A stretch of 64,000 nucleotides of DNA, from positions 2,606,501 through 2,670,500 of the forward strand of contig NZ_CP080429.1 of the NCBI RefSeq assembly GCF_019613795.1, in the 5' to 3' direction. A program made the translations under genes and the position numbers. This DNA comes from Flavobacterium litorale. GTDB taxonomy: Bacteria > Bacteroidota > Bacteroidia > Flavobacteriales > Flavobacteriaceae. Below the pieces are notes generated by a model. The model was not told the origin of the DNA and searched no databases. It worked only from the letters and a program-made list of their open reading frames with translations. Shown one piece after another: positions 54,894-63,874 of the stretch (positions within the stretch are counted from its first letter, which is position 1; every line of letters begins with the position of its first letter).

Positions 54894-54945
54894 GCATTTT
54901 AATTATGCGTAGCGTGAGTTGTGAATTGATTTCAAAATTGTTATT
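54894..54945 (+). ncRNA. Orphan crRNA-like unit (spacer-like 24 nt plus half repeat)
   Basis: 54918-54945 matches the crRNA-sense array repeat over its first ~28 bases (GTTGTGAATTG, A for C, TTTCAAAATTGT), then diverges. That is exactly the part that pairs with the tracrRNA anti-repeat: 22 canonical pairs or wobbles with one internal mismatch, as for true repeats. The 24 bases before it (54894-54917) are complementary to 54711-54735. It could be transcribed with the leader and processed with tracrRNA by RNase III. It may instead be the right arm of an inverted repeat around a ~205-bp insertion. Confidence 0.55.
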
Positions 54946-54971
54946 TACAAAATTAGGCAGTACAGTTTTTT

Positions 54972-55062
54972 AAAAACGAAAAACGCGATCCGAAGACCGC
55001 GTTAAATGTTTTCACAACGGAATAATCCTTATTGCGAATTGTTTTCAAAATTGTAGCACAAT
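54972..55062 (-). ncRNA. tracrRNA of the type II-C system
   Basis: Minus strand: anti-repeat CTACAATTTTGAAAACAATT (55056 downward) complementary to the array repeat, then CAATAAGGATTATTCCG forming the nexus, GTTGTGAAAACATTTA, and a terminator ACGCGGTC-TTCG-GATCGCGT followed by TTTTTCG. TTCG tetraloop and T-tract make a strong intrinsic terminator. A TATATTTTG motif (55075-55067) lies just upstream. It is transcribed away from cas9. It should pair with crRNA and be cut by RNase III before loading into Cas9. Confidence 0.88.
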
Positions 55063-55215
55063 TATACAAAATATATTTTTAATACTAACTTCATTTTTTG
55101 CTTAATTTGGAAAAAATACCCATTATTGGGGATAAAACTTACGAGCTACTTTTATAATTTTATCGTAGTTAAAATTTAGATAATATATTACCCCCTAAAA
55201 AATAATTTACTAAAC

Positions 55216-58200
55216 ATGAAAAAAATATTAGGACTTGATTTAGGCTCTGCCTCTATAGGCTGGGCATTCGTACATGAAGATGATATAGACAAAAAATCTG
55301 AAATTATAAATACTGGAGTTCGTATTGTACCACTAACTACAGAAGAGGAATCGGACTTTAAAAAAGGAAATACCATTTCTATTAATGCCGACAGAACACT
55401 GAAACGTGGAGCAAGGAGAAACTTACAACGTTTTAAACTAAGGCGTGAGGCTTTACTTGAAATTTTTAAAGAAGCTGGATTTATACCACAGGATTATCAT
55501 TATGCCGAAGATGGAGAGAATACTACTTTTTCTACTTACGAATTAAGGGCTAAAGCAGCAACCGAGATGATTTCGAAAGAAGAGTTAGTCAAAGTACTGC
55601 TAATGATTAATAAAAAACGGGGCTATAAAAGCAGCCGTAAAGCAAAATCGGAAGAAGAAGGGCAGGCAATTGACGGTATGGCGATAGCCAAAGAGCTATA
55701 TACTAAAAATATCACTCCTGGGCAGTGGGTATATACCAGCCTATCCGAAGGCGGAAAGTACATTCCTGACTTTTACCGTTCTGACCTTATTAGCGAATTT
55801 GAAAAAATTGTACGCTTCCAGAATCAGTTTTATCCTGAAATTTTTAATGATAAACTGTTGGAAGTTATAAAAGTTGAGAAATCCAAAGTTTCCGATTATT
55901 TCAAGACATTACATATAGAGCTTGCCGAAAATAAAGGTAATTATCAGGAAAAAAGATTACAACAATATGAATGGCGGGCTAATGCTGTAAAGCAGGAATT
56001 AACCCCACAAGAAACTGCTTATATACTAACGGAGATTAAGAAGCAGATTAATAACTCAAGTGGTTATTTAGGCGCTATTAGCGACCGCAGTAAAGAATTG
56101 TATTTTGATAGCCTTACCGTAGGGCAATATCTGTATCAACAACTTAAAGAAAATTCACATAATAGCCTGAAAAACCAAGTGTTTTACCGTCAGGATTATA
56201 TGGACGAGTTTGATAAAATATGGAAAATACAATCAAAGCATCATAAAGAACTCACCGAAGCACTTAGAAAAGAAGTTAGAGATATTACTATTTTTTACCA
56301 AAGGCGTTTAAAATCGCAAAAACACCTGATAAGCCACTGCGAATTTGAAAAACAGCATAGGGTTATCCCAAAATCATCTCCCCTATTTCAGGAGTTCAGG
56401 ATATGGCAAAACATTAATGCTATTGTTATTAAAAATACTGAAACAAAAGAAACCTTGCTTTTAGATGAAGATGCTAAAGATAGCCTTAGTGAGGCACTAA
56501 ACTTTAAAGATAATTTAACCGATTTACAGCTTCTTAAATTCTTTAATCTGGATAAACGAGTGCATGAGGTTAACTTTAAAAAAATTGAAGGTAACAGAAC
56601 CAATACAGCATTGTATAAGGCTTTTGAAGCTATTTTACGACAGGAAGGACAGGATGCCCTTGACTTCTCTAAAATGGATGCTGAGGATATAAAGAGTACA
56701 ACAGCATTATTATTTAAGGACCTGAATATTGATACCCATATTATAGATTTTAATGCTGAGCTACAAGGTAATGACTTTGACAAACAACCATATTACCAGT
56801 TATGGCACCTACTCTATTCGGCAGAAGATGATGCTAAACTAAAAGATACATTACAGGAAAAATTTGGCTTTAAGCCAGAACACACGCACCATATTGCTAA
56901 TGTAGACCTGCAAGCTGATTATGGTAACTTGAGTGCTAAAGCGATAAAAAAGATACTCCCTGAGTTAAAAGATGGGCATATGTATGATAAAGCATGCGAT
57001 ATGGCGGGCTACAATCATTCTTCATCATTAACAAAAGAAGAGAATGAGAACAGACCTCTAAAAGAAAAATTGGAACTTCTAAAAAAGAATAGTCTTCGTA
57101 ATCCTGTGGTTGAGAAAATACTTAATCAAATGATAAATCTGGTTAATGCTATTATTGCCGACCCTACAATGGGAACGCCTAATGACATACGCGTAGAATT
57201 AGCTCGTGAACTTAAGGCGAACAGTGAACAGCGTGGGGAAATGACTAGGGCAATAAATAAAGCTACGAAAGAACATGAAGAGATAAGAAAATTACTAAAA
57301 TCGGAATTTGGCATACCAAGAGTAACACGAAATGATATTATACGCTATAAACTATGGAAAGAAACGAATGGTATATCTATATATACAGGTAAGTGCATAG
57401 AGGCATCTAAACTATTTACTAAAGAATACGATATTGAACATATAATACCCAAATCACGATTGTTTGATGATAGTTTTTCTAATAAAACGCTTTGCGAAAG
57501 GCAATTTAATATTGATAAAGCCAACCGTACTGCATTCTCAATCTGTCAAGAGAAACATAGCGAATTTGAGTTCGAACAATATCAAAAACGTGTTAATGAA
57601 TTGTTTACATCTGGTAAGATAAAATATACTAAATACAAAAAGCTCTTAATGGCTGACAATGAAATCCCAGAAGGGTTTATTGAAAGGCAGTTAAGAGAGT
57701 CACAGTATATTGCCAAAAAAGCTAAAGAATTGTTACAGGAAGTTTCAAGAAATGTAACTCCTACTATTGGAAGTATTACCGATAGGCTACGTGAAGACTG
57801 GGAATTGATTGAAGTAATGAAAGAACTTAACTGGGACAAGTACCATAAACTGGGACTTACCAGAGAAGAAACGGGTAAAGGCGGTGAGCGTTTACGAAAA
57901 ATTAATGACTGGACGAAACGTAACGACCACCGCCACCACGCTATGGATGCTCTAACGGTAGCTTTTACAAAACCACAATATATTAATTATTTAAATAACC
58001 TTAATGCTAGAGATAGAGATGGTAAAAAGATTAATAGTATATTAGGTATCGAAGAAAAATACTTAGAGTATAAAAAGGGTAAACTAAAATTCAAATCACC
58101 CATTCCAAATTTTAGAGAAGAAGCGAAAAAACATTTAGAAAACATTATTGTTTCGTATAAGGCGAAGAATAAAGTAGTTACTAAGAATAAGAATATTACT

Positions 58201-59265
58201 AAAACAGCTAAAGGTACCAATAGTAAAATACAACTTACACCACGTGGGCAACTACATAAGGAAACAGTATATGGTAAAATAGTACAGTATAATAAAAAAC
58301 AGGTAAAAGTAAATGCAGGCTTTACTGCCGATGTTATTAAGCAGGTAGTTAATGCAGCATATAAAGATGCTTTGTTAACGCGTTTGGAAGCTAATGACGG
58401 CGATCCTAAAAAGGCATTTACAGGTAAAAACTCACTAACCAAAAACCCCGTTTACTTAAATAATAATACTCAGGTTGTTCCTGATAAAGTAGAAATATCG
58501 TCCCCCATAGAGGTGTATACGATACGAAAAGAGGTTACTCCTGATAACTTTAAAGATGAGAGAAGCATCAATAAAGTTATTGACGCTAAAGTAAGAGAAT
58601 TGCTTTTAAACCGACTAAGGGAATATGGCGATGCTAAAAAAGCTTTTTCAAATCTTACTGAAAACCCTATTTGTTTAAATAGAGAAGAAAATATAACTGT
58701 AAAACGAGTTACTATAAGTGGTGTTAGTAATGTAGAAGCATTGCATACCAAAAAAGACCATAATGGCAACGAAATTTTGGATAACAAAGGTAAACCTATT
58801 CCTACTGATTTTGTGAGTACTGGTAATAACCATCATGTAGCCATTTACAGGGATGACAGAGGCAACTTACAAGAAGAGGTTGTTTCTTTTTACGAGGCTG
58901 TAATACGCAAAAATTTAGGGCTTCCTATTATTGATAAAAATCATAAAAATGGGTGGGAGTTTTTATTTACCATGAAACAAAATGAGTTTTTTGTTTTCCC
59001 AAATACTGAAACTGGTTTTGACCCTGAAACTATTGATTTACTTGATCCTAAAAACAGGGAACTAATTAGCCCTAATTTATTTAGAGTGCAAAAAATAGCG
59101 ACAAAAAATTATTATTTCAGACATCATCTTGAAACCACAGTTGAAGATAAAAAAGAGCTGAAAAATATTACCTATAAACCAATACAAAGCCTTAAACCTA
59201 TTGAACCTATCATAAAAGTAAGAGTCAATCATTTAGGACATATAGTACAAGTCGGAGAATATTAA
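55216..59265 (+). CDS. cas9: CRISPR-associated endonuclease Cas9, type II-C
   Basis: 1349 residues with intact catalytic sites: RuvC-I GLDLGSASIGW (Asp8), Arg-rich bridge helix (KRGARRNLQRFKLRREAL), RuvC-II IRVELAREL (Glu661), HNH YDIEHIIPKS (Asp739, His742) with NKTLCERQFNIDKANR (Asn), and RuvC-III RNDHRHHAMDAL (His907/His908, Asp911). The C-terminus is the PAM-interacting region; it is long for II-C, as in other Bacteroidota Cas9s. It cleaves DNA matching the crRNA spacer. The gene is 11 bp upstream of cas1; only cas1 and cas2 accompany it, which defines II-C. Confidence 0.97.
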   Translation: MKKILGLDLGSASIGWAFVHEDDIDKKSEIINTGVRIVPLTTEEESDFKKGNTISINADRTLKRGARRNLQRFKLRREALLEIFKEAGFIPQDYHYAEDGENTTFSTYELRAKAATEMISKEELVKVLLMINKKRGYKSSRKAKSEEEGQAIDGMAIAKELYTKNITPGQWVYTSLSEGGKYIPDFYRSDLISEFEKIVRFQNQFYPEIFNDKLLEVIKVEKSKVSDYFKTLHIELAENKGNYQEKRLQQYEWRANAVKQELTPQETAYILTEIKKQINNSSGYLGAISDRSKELYFDSLTVGQYLYQQLKENSHNSLKNQVFYRQDYMDEFDKIWKIQSKHHKELTEALRKEVRDITIFYQRRLKSQKHLISHCEFEKQHRVIPKSSPLFQEFRIWQNINAIVIKNTETKETLLLDEDAKDSLSEALNFKDNLTDLQLLKFFNLDKRVHEVNFKKIEGNRTNTALYKAFEAILRQEGQDALDFSKMDAEDIKSTTALLFKDLNIDTHIIDFNAELQGNDFDKQPYYQLWHLLYSAEDDAKLKDTLQEKFGFKPEHTHHIANVDLQADYGNLSAKAIKKILPELKDGHMYDKACDMAGYNHSSSLTKEENENRPLKEKLELLKKNSLRNPVVEKILNQMINLVNAIIADPTMGTPNDIRVELARELKANSEQRGEMTRAINKATKEHEEIRKLLKSEFGIPRVTRNDIIRYKLWKETNGISIYTGKCIEASKLFTKEYDIEHIIPKSRLFDDSFSNKTLCERQFNIDKANRTAFSICQEKHSEFEFEQYQKRVNELFTSGKIKYTKYKKLLMADNEIPEGFIERQLRESQYIAKKAKELLQEVSRNVTPTIGSITDRLREDWELIEVMKELNWDKYHKLGLTREETGKGGERLRKINDWTKRNDHRHHAMDALTVAFTKPQYINYLNNLNARDRDGKKINSILGIEEKYLEYKKGKLKFKSPIPNFREEAKKHLENIIVSYKAKNKVVTKNKNITKTAKGTNSKIQLTPRGQLHKETVYGKIVQYNKKQVKVNAGFTADVIKQVVNAAYKDALLTRLEANDGDPKKAFTGKNSLTKNPVYLNNNTQVVPDKVEISSPIEVYTIRKEVTPDNFKDERSINKVIDAKVRELLLNRLREYGDAKKAFSNLTENPICLNREENITVKRVTISGVSNVEALHTKKDHNGNEILDNKGKPIPTDFVSTGNNHHVAIYRDDRGNLQEEVVSFYEAVIRKNLGLPIIDKNHKNGWEFLFTMKQNEFFVFPNTETGFDPETIDLLDPKNRELISPNLFRVQKIATKNYYFRHHLETTVEDKKELKNITYKPIQSLKPIEPIIKVRVNHLGHIVQVGEY

Positions 59266-59276
59266 TCTATCAAGAT

Positions 59277-60513
<1,237 letters not shown>

Positions 60514-60550
60514 TTCAGGATTGGAAAAATTTATAGTACTAAAAGAACAC

Positions 60551-60571
60551 ATAGAGGTTGCCTCTATATTT
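60551..60571. terminator. Hairpin between cas2 and the array
   Basis: ATAGAGG / CCTCTAT, perfect 7-bp stem with a three-base loop, followed by ATTTT on the plus strand; on the minus strand TTCTTTT follows a few bases later. It may stop cas transcription or array transcription coming from the right. It lies inside the ~114-bp leader-like region 60514-60627. Confidence 0.55.
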
Positions 60572-60627
60572 TCATATTCAAAACTTTATCATAATTACCA
60601 ACATACCAGTTATTTAAATATAGGTAT

Positions 60628-62033
60628 GTTGGGAATCATGAGTAAAAATACAATTTTGAAAGCAATTCACAACTTTAAAGATAACGATAAAAGTACGAAT
60701 TTTGTTGGGAATCATGAGTAAAAATACAATTTTGAAAGCAATTCACAACCAGCACGTCCTTTTTAATTTCATCGGCGTGGTTGGGAATCATGAGTAAAAA
60801 TACAATTTTGAAAGCAATTCACAACTCAATTATATTTCTAATACTTTTCATAAATGTTGGGAATCATGAGTAAAAATACAATTTTGAAAGCAATTCACAA
60901 CATAACCTCCGGTAATGCTACAGTATGTAATGTTGGGAATCATGAGTAAAAATACAATTTTGAAAGCAATTCACAACACGACGGGCGAAGCGGATAACCT
61001 TAAACTCGTTGGGAATCATGAGTAAAAATACAATTTTGAAAGCAATTCACAACTCTTTTACAATGTAAGAACCAGGCTTCCACGTTGGGAATCATGAGTA
61101 AAAATACAATTTTGAAAGCAATTCACAACAATCTCGTCATTGAATATTTTATCCACTAAGTTGGGAATCATGAGTAAAAATACAATTTTGAAAGCAATTC
61201 ACAACGTACCTTGTTAGGGAATCGAACCCAACCCGTTGGGAATCATGAGTAAAAATACAATTTTGAAAGCAATTCACAACGGAGGCAGGCGCAGGAACGG
61301 CAGCCGAAAGTTGGGAATCATGAGTAAAAATACAATTTTGAAAGCAATTCACAACGGAATGATAGCAGGCAAGACAATAGATGCAGTTGGGAATCATGAG
61401 TAAAAATACAATTTTGAAAGCAATTCACAACAGTCAATTAGTTTTTCCATTTTGAATATAGTTGGGAATCATGAGTAAAAATACAATTTTGAAAGCAATT
61501 CACAACTCAATGATACCTAACACAGTAATACCTTCGGTTGGGAATCATGAGTAAAAATACAATTTTGAAAGCAATTCACAACAGTACTATAAACTACAAA
61601 AACATATATCTAGTTGGGAATCATGAGTAAAAATACAATTTTGAAAGCAATTCACAACAAATAAATAATCATCAATCTCATTAATCTCGTTGGGAATCAT
61701 GAGTAAAAATACAATTTTGAAAGCAATTCACAACTGTAAAGGTTAGCTTTGTCTATTTTATGGTGTTGGGAATCATGAGTAAAAATACAATTTTGAAAGC
61801 AATTCACAACAAGAACCTTATTTATTTTACGTATGAGTCGTTGGGAATCATGAGTAAAAATACAATTTTGAAAGCAATTCACAACGACAATTGAGCGAAC
61901 ATTTGAGCAAAAATAGTTGGGAATCATGAGTAAAAATACAATTTTGAAAGCAATTCACAACATAGATTTTATGCTACATTTTATCCATTAGTTGGGAATC
62001 ATGAATAAAAATACAATTTTGAAAGCAATTCAC
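60628..62033 (-). CRISPR. Type II-C CRISPR array, 19 repeats and 18 spacers
   Basis: Repeat of 46 bp (first copy 60628-60673; plus strand starts GTTGGGAATCATGAGTAAAA, ends GCAATTCACAAC); spacers are 29 or 30 bp. Repeats 1-18 are identical. The last (61991-62033) has a G-to-A change and loses its final three bases, so the cas-distal end is the old end and the cas2 side the insertion end. Pairing with the tracrRNA requires crRNA to be read from the minus strand, toward cas2. In that sense each repeat carries TTG, 19 bp, TATTTTTA, close to a Bacteroidota promoter, as in II-C arrays with promoters in each repeat. Spacer 8 (61206-61234) resembles a tRNA 3' end. Confidence 0.98.
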
Positions 62034-62283
62034 CCTCCCCTCCGCATGTTAAGACCGTGACATCCCTCTATGAGTCCTGATAATCTGGCTAACCAAAATA
62101 ACAGCAAGAAACTTAATACGGAATCTAATAACCTTATCAGTCCTCTAAGATCAAGAGCAAGCTTTATAAAGTCATATGATTTAATATGGATAAACCACCT
62201 CTTTTTTATATCAAAAGGAATCATTTTAAGGTATAAAAGCCCCCTATTTGTTTAACCATTGTTTAACCCTTAAAAATAAAAAA

Positions 62284-62307
62284 GGCTTTCCGATTTCTCG
62301 GAAAGCC
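62284..62307 (-). terminator. Terminator downstream of the tRNA-Met 3' half
   Basis: Perfect 10-bp stem GGCTTTCCGA / TCGGAAAGCC with a four-base loop; the minus strand continues TTTTTTATTTTT. Original terminator of the chromosomal tRNA transcript. Confidence 0.85.
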
Positions 62308-62320
62308 CTTATTTTACTTG

Positions 62321-62371
62321 TAGCGAAGACGGGGTTTGAACCCGTGACCTCAGGGTTATGAATCCTGATTT
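62321..62371 (-). tRNA. 3' half of tRNA-Met(CAT): attachment-site copy
   Basis: Minus strand: anticodon loop TTCATAA with CAT, stem CAGGA/CCCTG, variable loop AGGTC, T-arm ACGGG-TTTGAAC-CCCGT, then acceptor strand CTTCGCT and discriminator A. No D-arm and no 5' acceptor strand (AGCGAAG) lie to the right, so this is not a complete tRNA. Tyrosine integrases target tRNA 3' halves and leave such a copy at one end. Because the terminator and chromosome lie to the left, the element should extend right from about 62372, beyond the window. Confidence 0.75.
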
Positions 62372-62412
62372 ATTGCAAAATTTAGCGCTTTTTAAGATTG
62401 ATTTTCAGAAAA

Positions 62413-62436
62413 TCGTGTACTGTTTCGTGTACTGTT
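62413..62436. repeat. Tandem 12-bp direct repeat next to the tRNA fragment
   Basis: TCGTGTACTGTT occurs twice head to tail, about 40 bp from the tRNA fragment. This is where arm-type integrase binding sites would be expected at the end of an integrated element. Confidence 0.6.
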
Positions 62437-62578
62437 ATTAAAGTGCAAAATAATTATATTTTCTATTATCTTGACATGTTTTTTCGGATATTTCACTTCT
62501 AGTTATGTGCTATTGAAATTACGATTTAGATGCGATATTGGAAATAGTGTTTAAGACAAAAAGAAAAATATTACCAAA

Positions 62579-63301
62579 CTACATATCGAGACACACATAC
62601 TTATTAATCATATAATTAGTTATTGGTTTTAATGTTTTACCTGTTCCTGGGTGTAACCCTACTGAGGTAAAAAACTCCAACTCCTTTCTTGCATTCTTTC
62701 CATACCAAATTTTAACTTTCCCTGTTGGGTCAAAAAACTCAGTATCACAATCAACAGATATCTTTCTAAGATTGTCAACCCGATCTTCACTATATAGTTT
62801 TAATTGCGAAAGATTATATTTTTCCAAATCAAAGCTTACTTCAATATATCTATCATTCTCCCATATCATCCAACGCTCATTGTTGGAAAAATGGAGAATT
62901 AATAAAATTACAGCCATACAAATTGTACTACTTATTATAAGGAGTACCTTATTACTCTTCAAACTTGTTAATGTGCTATTTAATTTTTTAGGAGAGTATT
63001 CCCCTGCAGAATTTCTAATTTTATTAGCTTCTTTAAAACTTTCAAAGTTATCATAACCCAAATAGCTACAAAGTGCTTGTACTACTTCTGACCTGTTAAT
63101 TAGCAATTCATCTTCATTTTGATTTAATGCCGATTTATAGTATTTAGTAAGGCTTCTTTCTCCAAAAGGGAATTTCTGATTTTCACCGATAAAATCAGAC
63201 AACACTTTGGCAGCAGCGGTATCTGAGGTCGTTGTACCATTTTTATCCTTCTCTCTTGCTTTTACTTCTTGAAAAGCACTAATTATCAAATTCCTGTGCA
63301 T
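62579..63301 (-). CDS. Unrecognised protein with N-terminal helical domain and one TM segment
   Basis: 240 residues. The N-terminal ~95 residues are helical (ISAFQEVKAREKDKNG, SDFIGENQKFPFGERSLTKY, EVVQALCSYLGYDNFESF) and resemble a small domain seen in Bacteroidota accessory proteins, possibly binding DNA or protein. One hydrophobic segment (VLLIISSTICMAVILLILHF) follows, then a C-terminal ~95-residue domain (YIEVSFDLEKYNLSQLKLY, VDCDTEFFDPTGKVKIWYG). No function can be named. Its place beside the tRNA fragment suggests element cargo. Confidence 0.6.
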   Translation of the reverse strand: MHRNLIISAFQEVKAREKDKNGTTTSDTAAAKVLSDFIGENQKFPFGERSLTKYYKSALNQNEDELLINRSEVVQALCSYLGYDNFESFKEANKIRNSAGEYSPKKLNSTLTSLKSNKVLLIISSTICMAVILLILHFSNNERWMIWENDRYIEVSFDLEKYNLSQLKLYSEDRVDNLRKISVDCDTEFFDPTGKVKIWYGKNARKELEFFTSVGLHPGTGKTLKPITNYMINKYVCLDM

Positions 63302-63427
63302 AATTCAAATATAATTTACTGGTTATTAATTTAATAGAAATTTTATCGAAAATAAAATTCTTAAAATTTTCCGCTTCTTTTCAACCGTATTTCCATTACC
63401 TAAATAGAAGAATCACTTCATTTGCTT

Positions 63428-63478
63428 CAGAATTGATTATGGCCTTACACGCAATAAGGTTTGCGAAAATCAATTCTG
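63428..63478. repeat. Nested inverted repeat
   Basis: Outer arms CAGAATTGATT (63428-63438) and AATCAATTCTG (63468-63478) are perfect; inside, CCTTA (63443-63447) pairs with TAAGG (63455-63459). The 348-bp gap 63302-63649 holds no gene, and this is its only strong structure. It could be an ncRNA, a recombination site or an operator. Confidence 0.55.
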
Positions 63479-63649
63479 TTGGAGCTATAAGGTAAAGCTG
63501 TGTAACACCCGAGAAGTAATTATACCTCTTTACTTATTAGATCCTACTTCTCAACTAAGGAGAGACGTCCTCCCATTTTTCAATGTGTAATAATATCCGA
63601 ATACTAAACTCGGACAGCTACACCCATGTTTAATTTTAAATAATTCAAA

Positions 63650-63841
63650 ATGAATAAAATAAATTTATTATTGCTTATGGTTTTCCTCAATATAACATTT
63701 TCTTCGTGTTCTACGGATGACCTACCGAACTCAAAAAGTAATGCAGCCGAGGCAACCACCTTATGTTGTGGTGAAGATGGCGATTTGCCTCCTCCTCCTC
63801 CTCCGCCACCACCTCCTATAGATACGGGATTGAAAAAGTAA
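63650..63841 (+). CDS. Small polyproline lipoprotein
   Basis: 63 residues: lipoprotein signal MNKINLLLLMVFLNITFSSC, then STDDLPNSKSNAAEATTLCC, a GEDGDL linker, ten consecutive prolines and IDTGLKK. The proline run is encoded by slippage-prone CCT/CCA/CCG triplets. It lies 33 bp upstream of the next exported protein gene, probably on one transcript. It may be a surface peptide or a signal for the downstream protein; no homologue is recognised. Confidence 0.6.
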   Translation: MNKINLLLLMVFLNITFSSCSTDDLPNSKSNAAEATTLCCGEDGDLPPPPPPPPPPIDTGLKK

Positions 63842-63874
63842 CTGATATACAAAAAGATTAATTAATTTAGAGGG

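Noticed and set aside
60521..60721. A 66-codon frame after cas2
   Set aside because: It runs through the leader and into the first repeats; composition follows the array, not a gene.
61149..61927. Two minus-strand reading frames with repeated VVNCFQNCIFTHDSQ units
   Set aside because: They are translations of the CRISPR repeats and spacers; no start or promoter supports a protein.
62030..62224. A 64-codon minus-strand frame beside the last repeat
   Set aside because: It overlaps the degenerate repeat end and has no recognised domain; a hydrophobic stretch alone is weak support. It could be a small membrane protein but I cannot back it.
63604..63852. A minus-strand frame with a polyglycine run
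   Set aside because: It is the antisense of the polyproline tract of the lipoprotein gene.
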